This document shows positions 1 through 8,057 of a stretch of DNA of 64,000 bases, piece after piece; the stretch's first letter is position 1; each line of letters starts with the position of its first letter. The notes under the pieces were generated by a model. That model was given only the letters and a program-made list of their open reading frames with translations. It ran no database searches and had not been told where the DNA came from. The DNA lies in NCBI RefSeq assembly GCF_001651865.1, contig NZ_LPUX01000047.1, forward strand, positions 62,001 to 126,000. The letters are read 5' to 3'. This DNA is from Sinorhizobium glycinis. GTDB taxonomy: Bacteria; Pseudomonadota; Alphaproteobacteria; Rhizobiales; Rhizobiaceae. Position numbers and translations under genes: made by a program.

Positions 1-481
1 CTGGCTCCTTCTTCAGCTCCGGTTTCTCGACCTTCTTCTCGGTCTTTTCCGGCCTCGGCTTCTCTTCAGGAACCACGGTTTCCACAGGCGCGACAGTGGC
101 CGTTACCGGCGCTTGGGCGACCTCGGTCACCGGCATTTCATCTGCCGGCAGGATGACATCCGCCTCCGCCGGCGCAATGTCGGATGGCTGCTCGGAGACG
201 CTCTCAGGCGTGGCCGGCGGGATCTCATCCGCCACCGCTTCCGTCGGCTGAACCTCGCTCGGTTGTACCTCCTCGGGCGTGTCTTCAGTAGGCTCGACGA
301 CGTCCGAAAGATCGCCTGCCTGCAGCGTCTCCTCGAAGGCATTACCGAGCAGCGCAACTTCGGTCGCCGCACCGCCAGCCATCAGAAACTCGTCCTTGCT
401 CGGCTCCAGGAGCTTTGCTCCGCCGGCATGCGTCAGCAGCGAGAGGCCTATCGCCCCGCTCCATTTCACGATGTGCTTCAT
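1..481 (-). CDS. tonB: TonB energy-transducing protein (N-terminal part, cut by window edge)
   Basis: Reading leftwards from the ATG at 481 the frame stays open to the window edge (160 codons). The product has a short N-terminal hydrophobic stretch followed by a long Pro/Glu/Val/Lys-rich segment with many Glu-Pro, Lys-Pro and Val-Glu-Pro repeats, ending here in a Lys/Glu/Pro-rich run. This is the usual architecture of TonB: a membrane anchor, then a rigid periplasm-spanning linker. The C-terminal receptor-binding domain lies outside the window, so the call rests on composition and context. It lies 38 bp downstream of a small secreted protein gene on the same strand and is divergent from the hmu heme operon, so it probably energises the heme/siderophore outer-membrane receptors. 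Confidence 0.75.
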   Translation of the reverse strand, partial: MKHIVKWSGAIGLSLLTHAGGAKLLEPSKDEFLMAGGAATEVALLGNAFEETLQAGDLSDVVEPTEDTPEEVQPSEVQPTEAVADEIPPATPESVSEQPSDIAPAEADVILPADEMPVTEVAQAPVTATVAPVETVVPEEKPRPEKTEKKVEKPELKKEP

Positions 482-519
482 CCGAGCCTGCCTTCCATCG
501 GCACTTCAGCGAACGGGCC

Positions 520-981
520 TCAGCCCTTGACTTCAACCGCCGATTTGGAGCCGGTCTTCAGCCCCGTCATGCAGGCACCCTTGTCGATGCCCTCGCCGAT
601 GCAGGCCGGCGCATCGTTGATCAACAGGCTCTTCACCGCCTCGCATTTCGTTCCCGGCAGATCGAACTGGCGGACCTTCGTCTTGCCGGTGGGCAGGTCG
701 CGAAAATCGAGGACGGCCATGCGTTCGACCAGCCCCTTCTGATCGAACAGGACGAATTCGAACGAAACCTTGGAAAGCGATTGCTGCAGGCCGTTGCCGG
801 CGACGAAGGTGAGCTTGCATCCCTTCTCCGAGGGCGAAATCTCGTTGAGCTCGATCGTCAATCCGCTGGCAACTGTTGCCTCCTGTGCCACAGCCGCCCC
901 TGCTACCGACAGGACCATGGCTGCGGTCGAGAAAGCGAAACGGGAAAGACAGGCCATCATAACACCACCCATGCTCCGCAT
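520..981 (-). CDS. Small secreted protein of unknown function upstream of tonB
   Basis: About 153 residues. A typical Sec signal peptide (hydrophobic run, then Ala-Val-Ala-Gln) is followed by a predicted periplasmic domain of about 120 residues with four cysteines (in KGCKL, TKCEA, APACIG and GACMT), suggesting one or two disulfides. I do not recognise the fold or function. Several in-frame ATGs exist (1017, 981, 972, 960, 957); 981 keeps a plausible signal peptide, and the choice is uncertain. The gene probably forms an operon with tonB and shares the divergent regulatory region holding an IRO-type box with hmuP, which suggests an iron-related envelope role (inference). Confidence 0.7.
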   Translation of the reverse strand: MRSMGGVMMACLSRFAFSTAAMVLSVAGAAVAQEATVASGLTIELNEISPSEKGCKLTFVAGNGLQQSLSKVSFEFVLFDQKGLVERMAVLDFRDLPTGKTKVRQFDLPGTKCEAVKSLLINDAPACIGEGIDKGACMTGLKTGSKSAVEVKG

Positions 982-1022
982 CCGGCCGCCTTTGTCCCAA
1001 GCGGTGGATGCGGTCAATTAAC

Positions 1023-1077
1023 TTGACTGCAATTATCCGGTATTGCGTCCTTAAAGAAATATGAGTAATGCAGTCAA
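1023..1077. promoter_or_regulatory. Divergent iron-control region with IRO-type box
   Basis: TGA-N9-TCA occurs at 1062-1076 (TGAGTAATGCAGTCA), matching the IRO box described for RirA-controlled rhizobial iron genes. The nonamer TTGACTGCA (1023-1031) recurs inverted at 1069-1077, so each strand carries a TTGACT that could serve as a -35 element: rightwards for hmuP, leftwards for the secreted protein/tonB genes. The -10 elements are weak. RirA or Irr/HmuP control is inferred from motif and gene content. Confidence 0.55.
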
Positions 1078-1119
1078 GATACTAAATGGAATGCGCGAGA
1101 GGAATGAGGAGATATCGCC

Positions 1120-1332
1120 TTGCTTCCGCTCTCGCGAACTGGCCGAAACGTGACACCGAACGACACCGAGACTCCCCAATCCTCGCCGGCGCCGAGCGCG
1201 ACGCACCGCTCGCAGCCGATCGTGGAAAGCCACGAGCTTTTCCGCGGCGCCAGCGAGATCCTGATTTCCCATGACGGCGCGATCTACCGGATGAGGATCA
1301 CCCGCCAGGGCAAGCTGATTCTGAATAAATAG
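1120..1332 (+). CDS. hmuP: Hemin uptake protein HmuP
   Basis: 70 residues. The C-terminal half (around residues 40-70) holds the conserved HmuP core: a Glu-rich lead, then ISHDG, YRMRIT and GKLILNK. HmuP proteins are small cytoplasmic co-activators of heme uptake genes, known from Bradyrhizobium and Sinorhizobium. The start is TTG at 1120, supported by GAGGAG eight bases upstream (1106-1111); no ATG precedes the core in frame. It is the first gene of hmuPSTUV, 11 bp before hmuS, and lies behind the IRO-type box. The N-terminal 40 residues look disordered (Ser/Thr/Pro-rich). Confidence 0.85.
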   Translation: MLPLSRTGRNVTPNDTETPQSSPAPSATHRSQPIVESHELFRGASEILISHDGAIYRMRITRQGKLILNK

Positions 1333-1343
1333 CGAGACGACTG

Positions 1344-2405
1344 ATGATCGACAGCACGCGCCCAACTCCCATCGAAATCCGCGCCTACCGAGCGGCAAAC
1401 CCGAAGCTGCGCGAGCGTGACATGGCCGCCCAGCTCGGCATTTCCGAGGCGGCCCTCGTTGCTGCCGAATGCGGTCTGACGGCGAGCCGTATCGACGCCG
1501 ACGCCAATCGCCTGCTGGCGCGCGCCGAGGAACTGGGCGAGGTCCTGGCGCTCACCCGCAATGACAGCGCCGTCCATGAGAAGATCGGCGTCTACGAGAA
1601 CGTCAAGGCCGGCAAGGCTGCAGCCCTCGTGCTCGGATCCGAAATTGATCTGCGCGTCTTTCCATCCGCCTGGGCCCACGGTTTCGCCGTTTCGAAGACC
1701 GACGCAAATGGCGATGTCCGCCGCAGCCTGCAGTTCTTCGACAAATGGGGAAATGCGGTTCACAAGATCCACCTGCGTCCGGATTCCGATCTTGAAGCCT
1801 ACAACAGGATCGTCGCGGACCTCCGCCTCGACGACCAATCGCAGGAATTCGTTGCCGAGGTCGGCGCAGCGGCGGGCGACGAGGGGACCGATGCCGCCGT
1901 CGATACCGAAGCGCTGCGCGATCACTGGATGAAACTGACCGACACCCACCAGTTCCACGGCATGCTGCGCAACCTGAAAATTGGCCGGCGCCAAGCCTTG
2001 CATGCAGTGGGTGAAGACCTGGCGTGGCAGCTCGACGCGGGTGGCATGGAGACGATGATGCGGGAAAGCGCCGTAATCGAGCTGCCCATCATGTGCTTCG
2101 TCGGCAATGCCGGCGTCATCCAGATCCACTCAGGCCCGGTCGCGAAGATCGCGACAATGGGGCCGTGGCTCAACGTCATGGACCCGACGTTCCACCTGCA
2201 TTTGCGCACGGACCACATCGCCGAGCTTTGGGCGGTACGCAAACCCACTGCGGACGGGCATGTAACCTCGCTGGAGGCCCTCAACGCCAAAGGCGAAATG
2301 GTCATTCAGTTCTTCGGCAAGCGCAAGGAAGGCCTTGCCGAAAGACCGGAGTGGCGCAGCCTGGTCGAGAGCCTGCCGCGCCTCGATAGCGTCGCCGCGG
2401 CCTGA
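1344..2405 (+). CDS. hmuS: Hemin-degrading factor HmuS
   Basis: 353 residues, the normal size for the HmuS/HemS/ChuX family. Two tandem halves are visible: the N-terminal half begins with a short helix-turn-helix-like segment (RERDMAAQLGISEAALVAAECG) and both halves contain the family core, including HKIHLRPDSD around residues 145-155 and FHLHLR near residue 287. HmuS is a cytoplasmic heme-binding/degrading protein that takes heme from the HmuTUV importer and helps release iron. It sits between hmuP and hmuT, with 11 bp on either side. No abnormality is visible. Confidence 0.9.
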   Translation: MIDSTRPTPIEIRAYRAANPKLRERDMAAQLGISEAALVAAECGLTASRIDADANRLLARAEELGEVLALTRNDSAVHEKIGVYENVKAGKAAALVLGSEIDLRVFPSAWAHGFAVSKTDANGDVRRSLQFFDKWGNAVHKIHLRPDSDLEAYNRIVADLRLDDQSQEFVAEVGAAAGDEGTDAAVDTEALRDHWMKLTDTHQFHGMLRNLKIGRRQALHAVGEDLAWQLDAGGMETMMRESAVIELPIMCFVGNAGVIQIHSGPVAKIATMGPWLNVMDPTFHLHLRTDHIAELWAVRKPTADGHVTSLEALNAKGEMVIQFFGKRKEGLAERPEWRSLVESLPRLDSVAAA

Positions 2406-2416
2406 GGAGGTACGGG

Positions 2417-3364
2417 ATGAACGGCTTCGACTTCCGCCGTCTGCGCCGCTGGGAATGGGCGCTCGCCGCCTTCGCGCTCTCGACGCCCTTCCTGCTGCCG
2501 GCGATCGCGCCTCATTCCTCTTCCCTTCTCAGCCCTGCAATGGCCGAGACCGTCGAGCAGCCTGACACCTCCCGGGTCGTTTCGATCGGCGGCGCGGTGA
2601 CCGAGATCATCTATGCGCTCGGCGAGGAAAACCGGCTCGTCGGCCGCGATTCGACCAGCACCTATCCCGAGGCGGCGGCGAAGCTCCCCAATGTCGGCTA
2701 TATGCGGCAACTGGCGCCTGAGGGCATAATCGCCGCCAACCCCGCGGCGATCGTGGCCATCGAAGGCAGCGGCCCGCCCGAGGCGCTCGCCGTGCTGAAG
2801 CAGGCGAAGGTTCCCTTCACAACGATCGCCGAGACCTATGACAAGGCGGGTATCCTAGCCAAGATACGTGCCGTAGGCGCTTTCCTCGGCGTGCCCGACA
2901 AAGCCGAAGCCCTTGCCAAGTCGGTCGAGCAGGAGCTGGACACCGCACTCGCCGACAGCGCTGCACGCCCGACAAGCGATCGCAAGCGCGTCCTGTTCAT
3001 CCTCAGCACGCAGGGCGGCAAGATCATGGCCTCGGGCACCGGCACGGCCGCCAGCGGCATCATCGACCTTGCCGGCGCAATCAATGCCACCGGGAATTTT
3101 CCCGGCTACAAGCCTCTGACCGATGAGGCGATCGTCGAGGCGAAGCCGGACGTCATCCTGATGATGGATCGGGGCGGAAGCCATGCGATAAGCTCCGACG
3201 AACTCTTCGCCCTCCCGGCTCTGAGCCTGACGCCGGCGGCGAAAGACAAGGCGCTCATCCGCATGGACGGGTTGCACTTGCTCGGTTTCGGTCCGCGCAC
3301 CGCCAGCGCGATCCGGCAACTGAACACGGCAATCTACGGAAAGAAGACCAATGCCTCGCAGTGA
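2417..3364 (+). CDS. hmuT: Periplasmic heme-binding protein HmuT
   Basis: 315 residues. The signal peptide spans roughly residues 1-43, ending Ala-Met-Ala before Glu-Thr-Val. The mature part is a class III (BtuF/FhuD-like) binding protein: VVSIGGAVTEIIYALGEE at the start of the first lobe, VGYMRQLAPEGI, and a second lobe with ILSTQGGKIMASGTGT. It delivers heme to the HmuUV importer in the inner membrane. An SD-like GAGGAGG lies upstream of the ATG. Its 3' end overlaps hmuU by 14 bases, indicating translational coupling. Confidence 0.9.
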   Translation: MNGFDFRRLRRWEWALAAFALSTPFLLPAIAPHSSSLLSPAMAETVEQPDTSRVVSIGGAVTEIIYALGEENRLVGRDSTSTYPEAAAKLPNVGYMRQLAPEGIIAANPAAIVAIEGSGPPEALAVLKQAKVPFTTIAETYDKAGILAKIRAVGAFLGVPDKAEALAKSVEQELDTALADSAARPTSDRKRVLFILSTQGGKIMASGTGTAASGIIDLAGAINATGNFPGYKPLTDEAIVEAKPDVILMMDRGGSHAISSDELFALPALSLTPAAKDKALIRMDGLHLLGFGPRTASAIRQLNTAIYGKKTNASQ

Positions 3365-4469
3365 GGTGATGGATAGCGCGCGCGGACCAGCCCTGGCTGC
3401 AGGCATCACCAATGCGCGGCGAAAAGGCGACCGATCCGGCCTGGCGCGCGTGCTCATCGCCGCGCTCGCGGTGTTCGCCGTCGCGACCTTCGCGACCTCG
3501 GTCATGACGGGCGCCGCCGACGCTTCGCTTGCCAATGTCCTCCGCTGGCTCGTTGGCGATACGGCCGACCAGGCACTGAGCATGCGCGATCGCATCATCA
3601 TCCTGGATATCCGCCTGCCGCGCGCCGTGCTCGGCATGCTGGTCGGGGCGGCACTCGCCGTTTCCGGCGTCGTGATGCAGGGACTCTTCCGCAACCCGCT
3701 GGCCGATCCCGGTTTGGTCGGTGTGTCTTCGGGCGCGAGCCTCGGTGCCGTCCTGCTGATCGTTCTCGGCAGCACCATGTTTGGGCCGGTCCTTGCGCTC
3801 TTCGGCTTCTACGCGCTGCCGCTCGGCGCCTTCTGCGGCGGCCTCGCCACGACCATGCTCCTTTATCGCATCGCGACGCGCGGGGGCCAGACCTCGGTGG
3901 CGACGATGCTGCTTGCCGGCATAGCGCTTGGCGCTCTCACCGGCGCGGTCACCGGGGTGCTCGTCTTCGTCGCCGACGACAAGCAGTTGCGCGATCTCAC
4001 CTTCTGGGGCCTCGGATCCCTGGCCGGCGCCAATTGGACGAAGATCCTGGCCGCCGGGCCGATCATTCTCCTGTCGCTTTCGGTCGTCCCCTTCCTGGCG
4101 CGGGGCCTGAACGCGATCACGCTCGGCGAGGCCGCCGCCTTCCACATGGGCGTGCCCGTGCAGCGCCTCAAGAACATCGCCATTTTCAGCGTTGCCGCGG
4201 CAACCGGCGCCTCCGTGGCGGTCAGCGGCGGCATCGGCTTTGTCGGCATCGTCGTACCGCATCTCCTGCGGCTCGTCATCGGTCCGGATCACCGCTACCT
4301 TCTGCCGGCTTCGGCCTTGCTCGGCGGCACCATGCTGACCTTTGCCGACATGCTGGCCCGCACGATCGTTTCCCCCGCGGAGCTGCCGATCGGCATCATC
4401 ACCGCCTTCGTCGGGGCACCGTTCTTCCTATGGGTCCTGCTCCGCGGACGCTCTAACATGGGACTCTGA
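3351..4469 (+). CDS. hmuU: Heme ABC transporter permease HmuU
   Basis: 372 residues, FecCD/BtuC family. After a hydrophilic N-terminus of about 30 residues there are about ten hydrophobic segments. Family signatures are RLPRAVLGMLVGAALAVSG, NPLADPGLVGVSSGAS and, near the C-terminus, GGIGFVGIVVPHLLRL, the cytoplasmic loop that contacts the ATPase. It forms the transmembrane channel for heme with HmuV. The start at 3351 overlaps hmuT; an alternative ATG at 3369, just past the hmuT stop, would shorten the protein by six residues. HmuV follows 5 bp downstream. Confidence 0.9.
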   Translation: MPRSEVMDSARGPALAAGITNARRKGDRSGLARVLIAALAVFAVATFATSVMTGAADASLANVLRWLVGDTADQALSMRDRIIILDIRLPRAVLGMLVGAALAVSGVVMQGLFRNPLADPGLVGVSSGASLGAVLLIVLGSTMFGPVLALFGFYALPLGAFCGGLATTMLLYRIATRGGQTSVATMLLAGIALGALTGAVTGVLVFVADDKQLRDLTFWGLGSLAGANWTKILAAGPIILLSLSVVPFLARGLNAITLGEAAAFHMGVPVQRLKNIAIFSVAAATGASVAVSGGIGFVGIVVPHLLRLVIGPDHRYLLPASALLGGTMLTFADMLARTIVSPAELPIGIITAFVGAPFFLWVLLRGRSNMGL

Positions 4470-4474
4470 CTCGC

Positions 4475-5257
4475 ATGATCCGCGCCTCCGACATCTCCGT
4501 CCGCCTCGCCGGCCGGCCCGTGCTCCACGGCGTCTCGTTCGAAGCCGCACCCGGACGGATGACGGCGATCGTCGGTCCGAACGGCTCCGGCAAGACGACG
4601 ACCTTGAAGGCGATCTCCGGCGAACTTCATATTTCCCTGGGCAAGGTGACCATCAACGGTCACGATATCGGCCGGCTGAAGCCTTGGGAACTGGCTTTGA
4701 AAAGGGGCGTCCTGCCGCAATCGACGGTCATTTCTTTCCCGTTCACGGTCCGGGAGATCGTTGATCTTGGCCTTTCGACCGGTGGCGCCGATATCACCGA
4801 CCGCATTGTCGACGATGCGCTCGAAGCCGTCGACCTCGCCGGCTTTTCCGGCCGCTTTTACCAGGAGCTGTCGGGCGGCGAGCAACAACGTGTCCAGCTT
4901 GCCCGCGTGCTTTGCCAGATCGCCGCACCCGTGAGCGACGGCGAGCCCCGCTATCTCCTCCTCGACGAGCCGGTGTCGAGCCTGGATATTCGCCACCAGC
5001 TGACCATCATGCGGCTGGCGCGGCAATTCTGCGAAGGAGGCGGCGGCGTCATAGCGGTGATGCACGACCTCAACCTGACGGCGATGTTTGCCGACCAGAT
5101 GGTGATGATGAAAGCCGGCCGCATCCGCGCCCTCGGCGCGCCGAAGGACGTCCTCACCGACGGGACCATGGAAGCGGTCTTCGGATGCCGGATGCAGGTC
5201 GGGATCGTGCCGGCACGCGATGTCCCCTTCGTGCTGCCGCAAACGGCGTCGCTTTGA
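4475..5257 (+). CDS. hmuV: Heme ABC transporter ATP-binding protein HmuV
   Basis: 260 residues. Walker A is GPNGSGKTT (around residues 34-42), the signature motif is LSGGEQQRV, and Walker B is YLLLDEPVSSLD. The region after Walker B has the H-loop VMHDLNLT. It resembles the HmuV/BtuD ATPases that pair with FecCD permeases and powers heme import. It is the last gene of the hmu operon; no clear intrinsic terminator follows before the next gene at 5406. Confidence 0.9.
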   Translation: MIRASDISVRLAGRPVLHGVSFEAAPGRMTAIVGPNGSGKTTTLKAISGELHISLGKVTINGHDIGRLKPWELALKRGVLPQSTVISFPFTVREIVDLGLSTGGADITDRIVDDALEAVDLAGFSGRFYQELSGGEQQRVQLARVLCQIAAPVSDGEPRYLLLDEPVSSLDIRHQLTIMRLARQFCEGGGGVIAVMHDLNLTAMFADQMVMMKAGRIRALGAPKDVLTDGTMEAVFGCRMQVGIVPARDVPFVLPQTASL

Positions 5258-5298
5258 CATTCGGACGCCCGCGCCCCGCGGCAACGTCAAGATTTGTC

Positions 5299-5323
5299 GA
5301 AACAAATTTCTCCCTCATGCGTT
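5299..5323 (+). promoter_or_regulatory. Near-consensus EcfG/RpoE2-type promoter
   Basis: GAAAC at 5299-5303, then 16 bases, then CGTT at 5320-5323. The published RpoE2/EcfG consensus is GGAAC-N16/17-CGTT, so there is one mismatch in the -35. It sits about 80 bases upstream of the DUF883-type gene. A single hit of this degeneracy can arise by chance; the neighbouring similar site before the next gene raises the odds. Confidence 0.4.
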
Positions 5324-5405
5324 GATTCGAGCGCGCCAGGTCCGGTGGCGCGCCGAGAATGCGCCGGCCTTCGGCCGGCATGCAGCGAAGGTAGGGAGCG
5401 ACAAG

Positions 5406-5768
5406 ATGGCGACGGGTCTCTTTTCAGGTTCAAGCACCAGGAAGCGCAACGGCGGTGCGGTCGACGCATCGATAGAGGATCAGCTTGATGACATCCGGGA
5501 AGATATTGCGCAGCTCGTGGCATTGATCGCCGACCGCGGCGTGGCAGCCTCGCGAGAGACCAAGTCCAAGGTCCGCAGCACCCGCAAACAGGCCGAATCG
5601 GACCTGCAAGACCTGCTGGAGAGTGGTGAGCAGATGCTCTCCGATCTGCGCAGCCGTTACGCGGATACCGAACGAGAGGTTCGCCGCGCAGTGCGCGAAC
5701 ATCCGGTCGCCACTCTCGGCGCAGCCGCGGCGATCGGCCTCATCGCGGCAGCCCTTCTGCGGCGTTAG
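5406..5768 (+). CDS. DUF883 (ElaB/YqjD-type) membrane-anchored protein
   Basis: 120 residues. A polar N-terminus leads into an amphipathic, probably coiled-coil segment (around residues 22-95, rich in Glu, Asp, Arg, Gln), followed by a C-terminal hydrophobic anchor (HPVATLGAAAAIGLIAAALL) and a terminal Arg-Arg. This matches ElaB/YqjD proteins, tail-anchored inner-membrane proteins that bind ribosomes and are induced in stationary phase in E. coli. The ATG at 5406 was preferred to upstream starts because GGGAG precedes it. The nearby EcfG-like promoter and the stress locus that follows suggest stress control (inference). Confidence 0.75.
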   Translation: MATGLFSGSSTRKRNGGAVDASIEDQLDDIREDIAQLVALIADRGVAASRETKSKVRSTRKQAESDLQDLLESGEQMLSDLRSRYADTEREVRRAVREHPVATLGAAAAIGLIAAALLRR

Positions 5769-5843
5769 CTCCAGGCTCCGCCCACGGATCGACCTGCCAG
5801 CGAATGCCGGCGCCGAAGCGAGCGCGACAGATTGCAAGCGGGG

Positions 5844-5868
5844 GGAATTCACCTGCTTTTGGCGCGTT
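5844..5868 (+). promoter_or_regulatory. Near-consensus EcfG/RpoE2-type promoter
   Basis: GGAAT at 5844-5848, 16 bases, CGTT at 5865-5868: one mismatch from GGAAC-N16-CGTT. The -10 lies 20 bases before the ATG at 5888, leaving a very short leader that contains a strong AAGGGGAG ribosome binding site. Confidence 0.45.
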
Positions 5869-5887
5869 ATGAAGGGGAGAGATTGGC

Positions 5888-6319
5888 ATGCAATCCCTAG
5901 GGGCCGTCCTTACCGCCTTGCTTGCAGTCGATTTCGGCGCCGCGGCCTCGCGAATCAAGCGCAACGCCCTGTTATGGGTGATCGTCGGAGTGCTTCTCGT
6001 CACCGCCTATGTTTTCGCGCTCGTGGCGATTGCACTTGTGCTCGCCGAGCATTATTCGCCCATCATTGCCTCTGTGGCGATTGCCCTGGCGCTGCTGGCA
6101 GCCGCCCTGGTCCTTGTCGCCGTTATGGCGGCACGAAACGCCCGCGACCGCCGTCTCGTCGACGAACGGCGCCGCCGCTCATTGCTTCAGACGAATTTGG
6201 CGCTCGCCGCGGGCACAAGCATCCTGCGGAAGCAGCCGCTCATCGGCGTCGGTACGGCGATAGCCGTAGGCCTCCTCCTCGGTCTCGGCAGAGGGAGGCG
6301 CCGCAGCAAGCGGCGTTGA
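5888..6319 (+). CDS. Small membrane protein, phage-holin/Actinobacterial-holin-like (YqjE/nutrient-deprivation type)
   Basis: 143 residues. Two strong adjacent transmembrane helices (around residues 25-50 and 57-80) are followed by a basic cytoplasmic stretch (RNARDRRLVDERRRR), then a third weaker hydrophobic segment near 125-135 and an Arg/Lys-rich C-terminus. This layout fits the holin-superfamily/YqjE proteins commonly paired with DUF883 (YqjD) genes, as here. No lytic role is implied. A strong ribosome binding site (AAGGGGAG) precedes the ATG. Function is unknown; stress-linked envelope role is inferred from context. Confidence 0.65.
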   Translation: MQSLGAVLTALLAVDFGAAASRIKRNALLWVIVGVLLVTAYVFALVAIALVLAEHYSPIIASVAIALALLAAALVLVAVMAARNARDRRLVDERRRRSLLQTNLALAAGTSILRKQPLIGVGTAIAVGLLLGLGRGRRRSKRR

Positions 6320-6345
6320 TTGCTTGCTGCTTCACTCGGGAGAGC

Positions 6346-7851
6346 TCAGAGCGGCAGTCGGATCAGCGCGGTGACGCCGGCCGGCAGATATTCGACCTTG
6401 ACGGAACTGCCGATGATCTTGTCGAGACTCCGCTCGATCAGCAGCGAGCCGAAACCGCGCCGGCGCGGGTCGCGAACCGGCGGCCCGCCCACTTCCGTCC
6501 AGGTCAGATGCAGCACGGCCCCGCCTTCCTCGACGACGCCGCGCGCCGTCAGAACGATCTTGCCCTTCGGTACCGACAGTGAGCCATATTTCACCGCATT
6601 GGTCGCCAGCTCGTGCAGCACCAGGCCGAGACCGACCGCCTGATCCGGTCCGAGCAGGACCTCGTCCTTGTGGATTTCCACCTGCTCGGCATAGTCGCTG
6701 ACATAGGGCCGAAGCTGCTTGGAAATCAGTTCCGCGAGACGGATCGTCCCCCATTCGTAGTCCGAAAGCAGCCCATGCGCCTCGGAGATCGCCTGCAGCC
6801 TGCCGGCAAAGGCGGTCATGAACTCGGCCGGATCGCTGGTCTGGCGAAGGGTCTGGCGCGCGAGCGATTGCAGCATTGCGAGGGTATTCTTGACCCGATG
6901 GTTCAATTCCTTCAGCAGCAGCCTGGTCCGCTGCACGGAAGCCTGCTGTTCGGTGACATCGATCGTCATGCCGAGAAAGGTCAGCGCCGAACCCTTGCTG
7001 TCCCGGTCGTGGACCCGGCCGCGACCGAGCAGCCAGCGCCCGTTCGCGCGAATCCGGAACATGCCGTCATATTCCTCGTTGGCCGCCATCGCCTGCCTGA
7101 GCTTCGAAAACGTCGAGCCGCGATCGTCCGGATGGATCGCACCAAAGACAGCCTTGGCGCTCAATATCCGCTCGGCCGGCAGTTCGAACATGCGCATCAT
7201 CGCGCCGTTGCCCGCAACGGTCCCGGCGCGGATATCCCAGAGCCAACTGCCGACATTGGCCGCATCAAGCGCCATGGCGAGCCGCTGTTCCTCGCGGGAG
7301 AGCGCGGCCTCCTTGAGTGCGCGCCGGCGCGCCTCGTCCTTCAGCTTGAGCAGCGAGGCAGCGGCGTCGGCGATCCCCTGCAGCGCGTCGAGCTGTTTCG
7401 CCGCGACCTCGGCGCGTGGTACCCTGTCGAGAACACAGACGGTGCCCACCGCCTGTCCTCTCAGGATTATCGGTGCGCCGGCATAGAAACGCAGGAAAGG
7501 AGCCTGCGCGACCTTTTGATTGTGACGCAGAACCGGGTGTAGAGACGCGTCGAGCACCAGGAACGCGCCCCGATCGCGGTCCCCGATCGCATGGGCGCAG
7601 AAGGATTCGTCGACAGGCACGCGGGATTCCGTCGTGCCGACTGCCGCTTTGAACCATTCCCATTCATGATCGACGAGCGTGACGAGAGCGATCGGCGCAT
7701 CGAAAAGACCGGCCGCCAGTTTCGCCAGCGGTTCGAAGTCGCTGTCGGCGACCGACATGTCCGGAACGGCCGCATGCAGGACTTCGAGGCGCTCTCGCGA
7801 ACCGAGCGTCTCAGCCATTGCCGGAAGCATTGCTTCAGCCTTTTCATGCAT
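6346..7851 (-). CDS. rsiC: HWE-family sensor histidine kinase of the general stress response (RsiC-type)
   Basis: 501 residues from the ATG at 7851, preceded by GGAG about ten bases upstream. Domains in order: GAF (about 20-170), PAS (about 190-302, ending in the PAC-like FLGMTIDVTEQQ), then a HWE-type kinase (about 310-501). The phosphoacceptor His is residue 318 in ELNHRVKNT; the N-box is HELATNAVKYGS and the family-defining Trp-x-Glu is in LTWTEVGG. No transmembrane helix, so it is cytosolic. Position next to rpoE2 matches S. meliloti rsiC, reported to act on the PhyR-type regulator RsiB1 both positively and negatively. Upstream in-frame ATGs (to 8016) lack support. Confidence 0.85.
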   Translation of the reverse strand: MHEKAEAMLPAMAETLGSRERLEVLHAAVPDMSVADSDFEPLAKLAAGLFDAPIALVTLVDHEWEWFKAAVGTTESRVPVDESFCAHAIGDRDRGAFLVLDASLHPVLRHNQKVAQAPFLRFYAGAPIILRGQAVGTVCVLDRVPRAEVAAKQLDALQGIADAAASLLKLKDEARRRALKEAALSREEQRLAMALDAANVGSWLWDIRAGTVAGNGAMMRMFELPAERILSAKAVFGAIHPDDRGSTFSKLRQAMAANEEYDGMFRIRANGRWLLGRGRVHDRDSKGSALTFLGMTIDVTEQQASVQRTRLLLKELNHRVKNTLAMLQSLARQTLRQTSDPAEFMTAFAGRLQAISEAHGLLSDYEWGTIRLAELISKQLRPYVSDYAEQVEIHKDEVLLGPDQAVGLGLVLHELATNAVKYGSLSVPKGKIVLTARGVVEEGGAVLHLTWTEVGGPPVRDPRRRGFGSLLIERSLDKIIGSSVKVEYLPAGVTALIRLPL

Positions 7852-8057
7852 TCTGCCCGAACTCCAAACCTGCTTCCGCCGGCAGAACCGAATGGTGCGG
7901 AACGCCCGGGGGCATACTTCGTGCTCCCCGTTCCCCACTGCGGGAATGCCCGGCGGAACTATGCAGCGATTCAAGACGCTGCAGCAATCTTTGCGTCGAG
8001 TAAACGCGCATAGCAAAGCGGAAATATGGAAGGATGCGTCGCCGAGCTGAGGATTTA

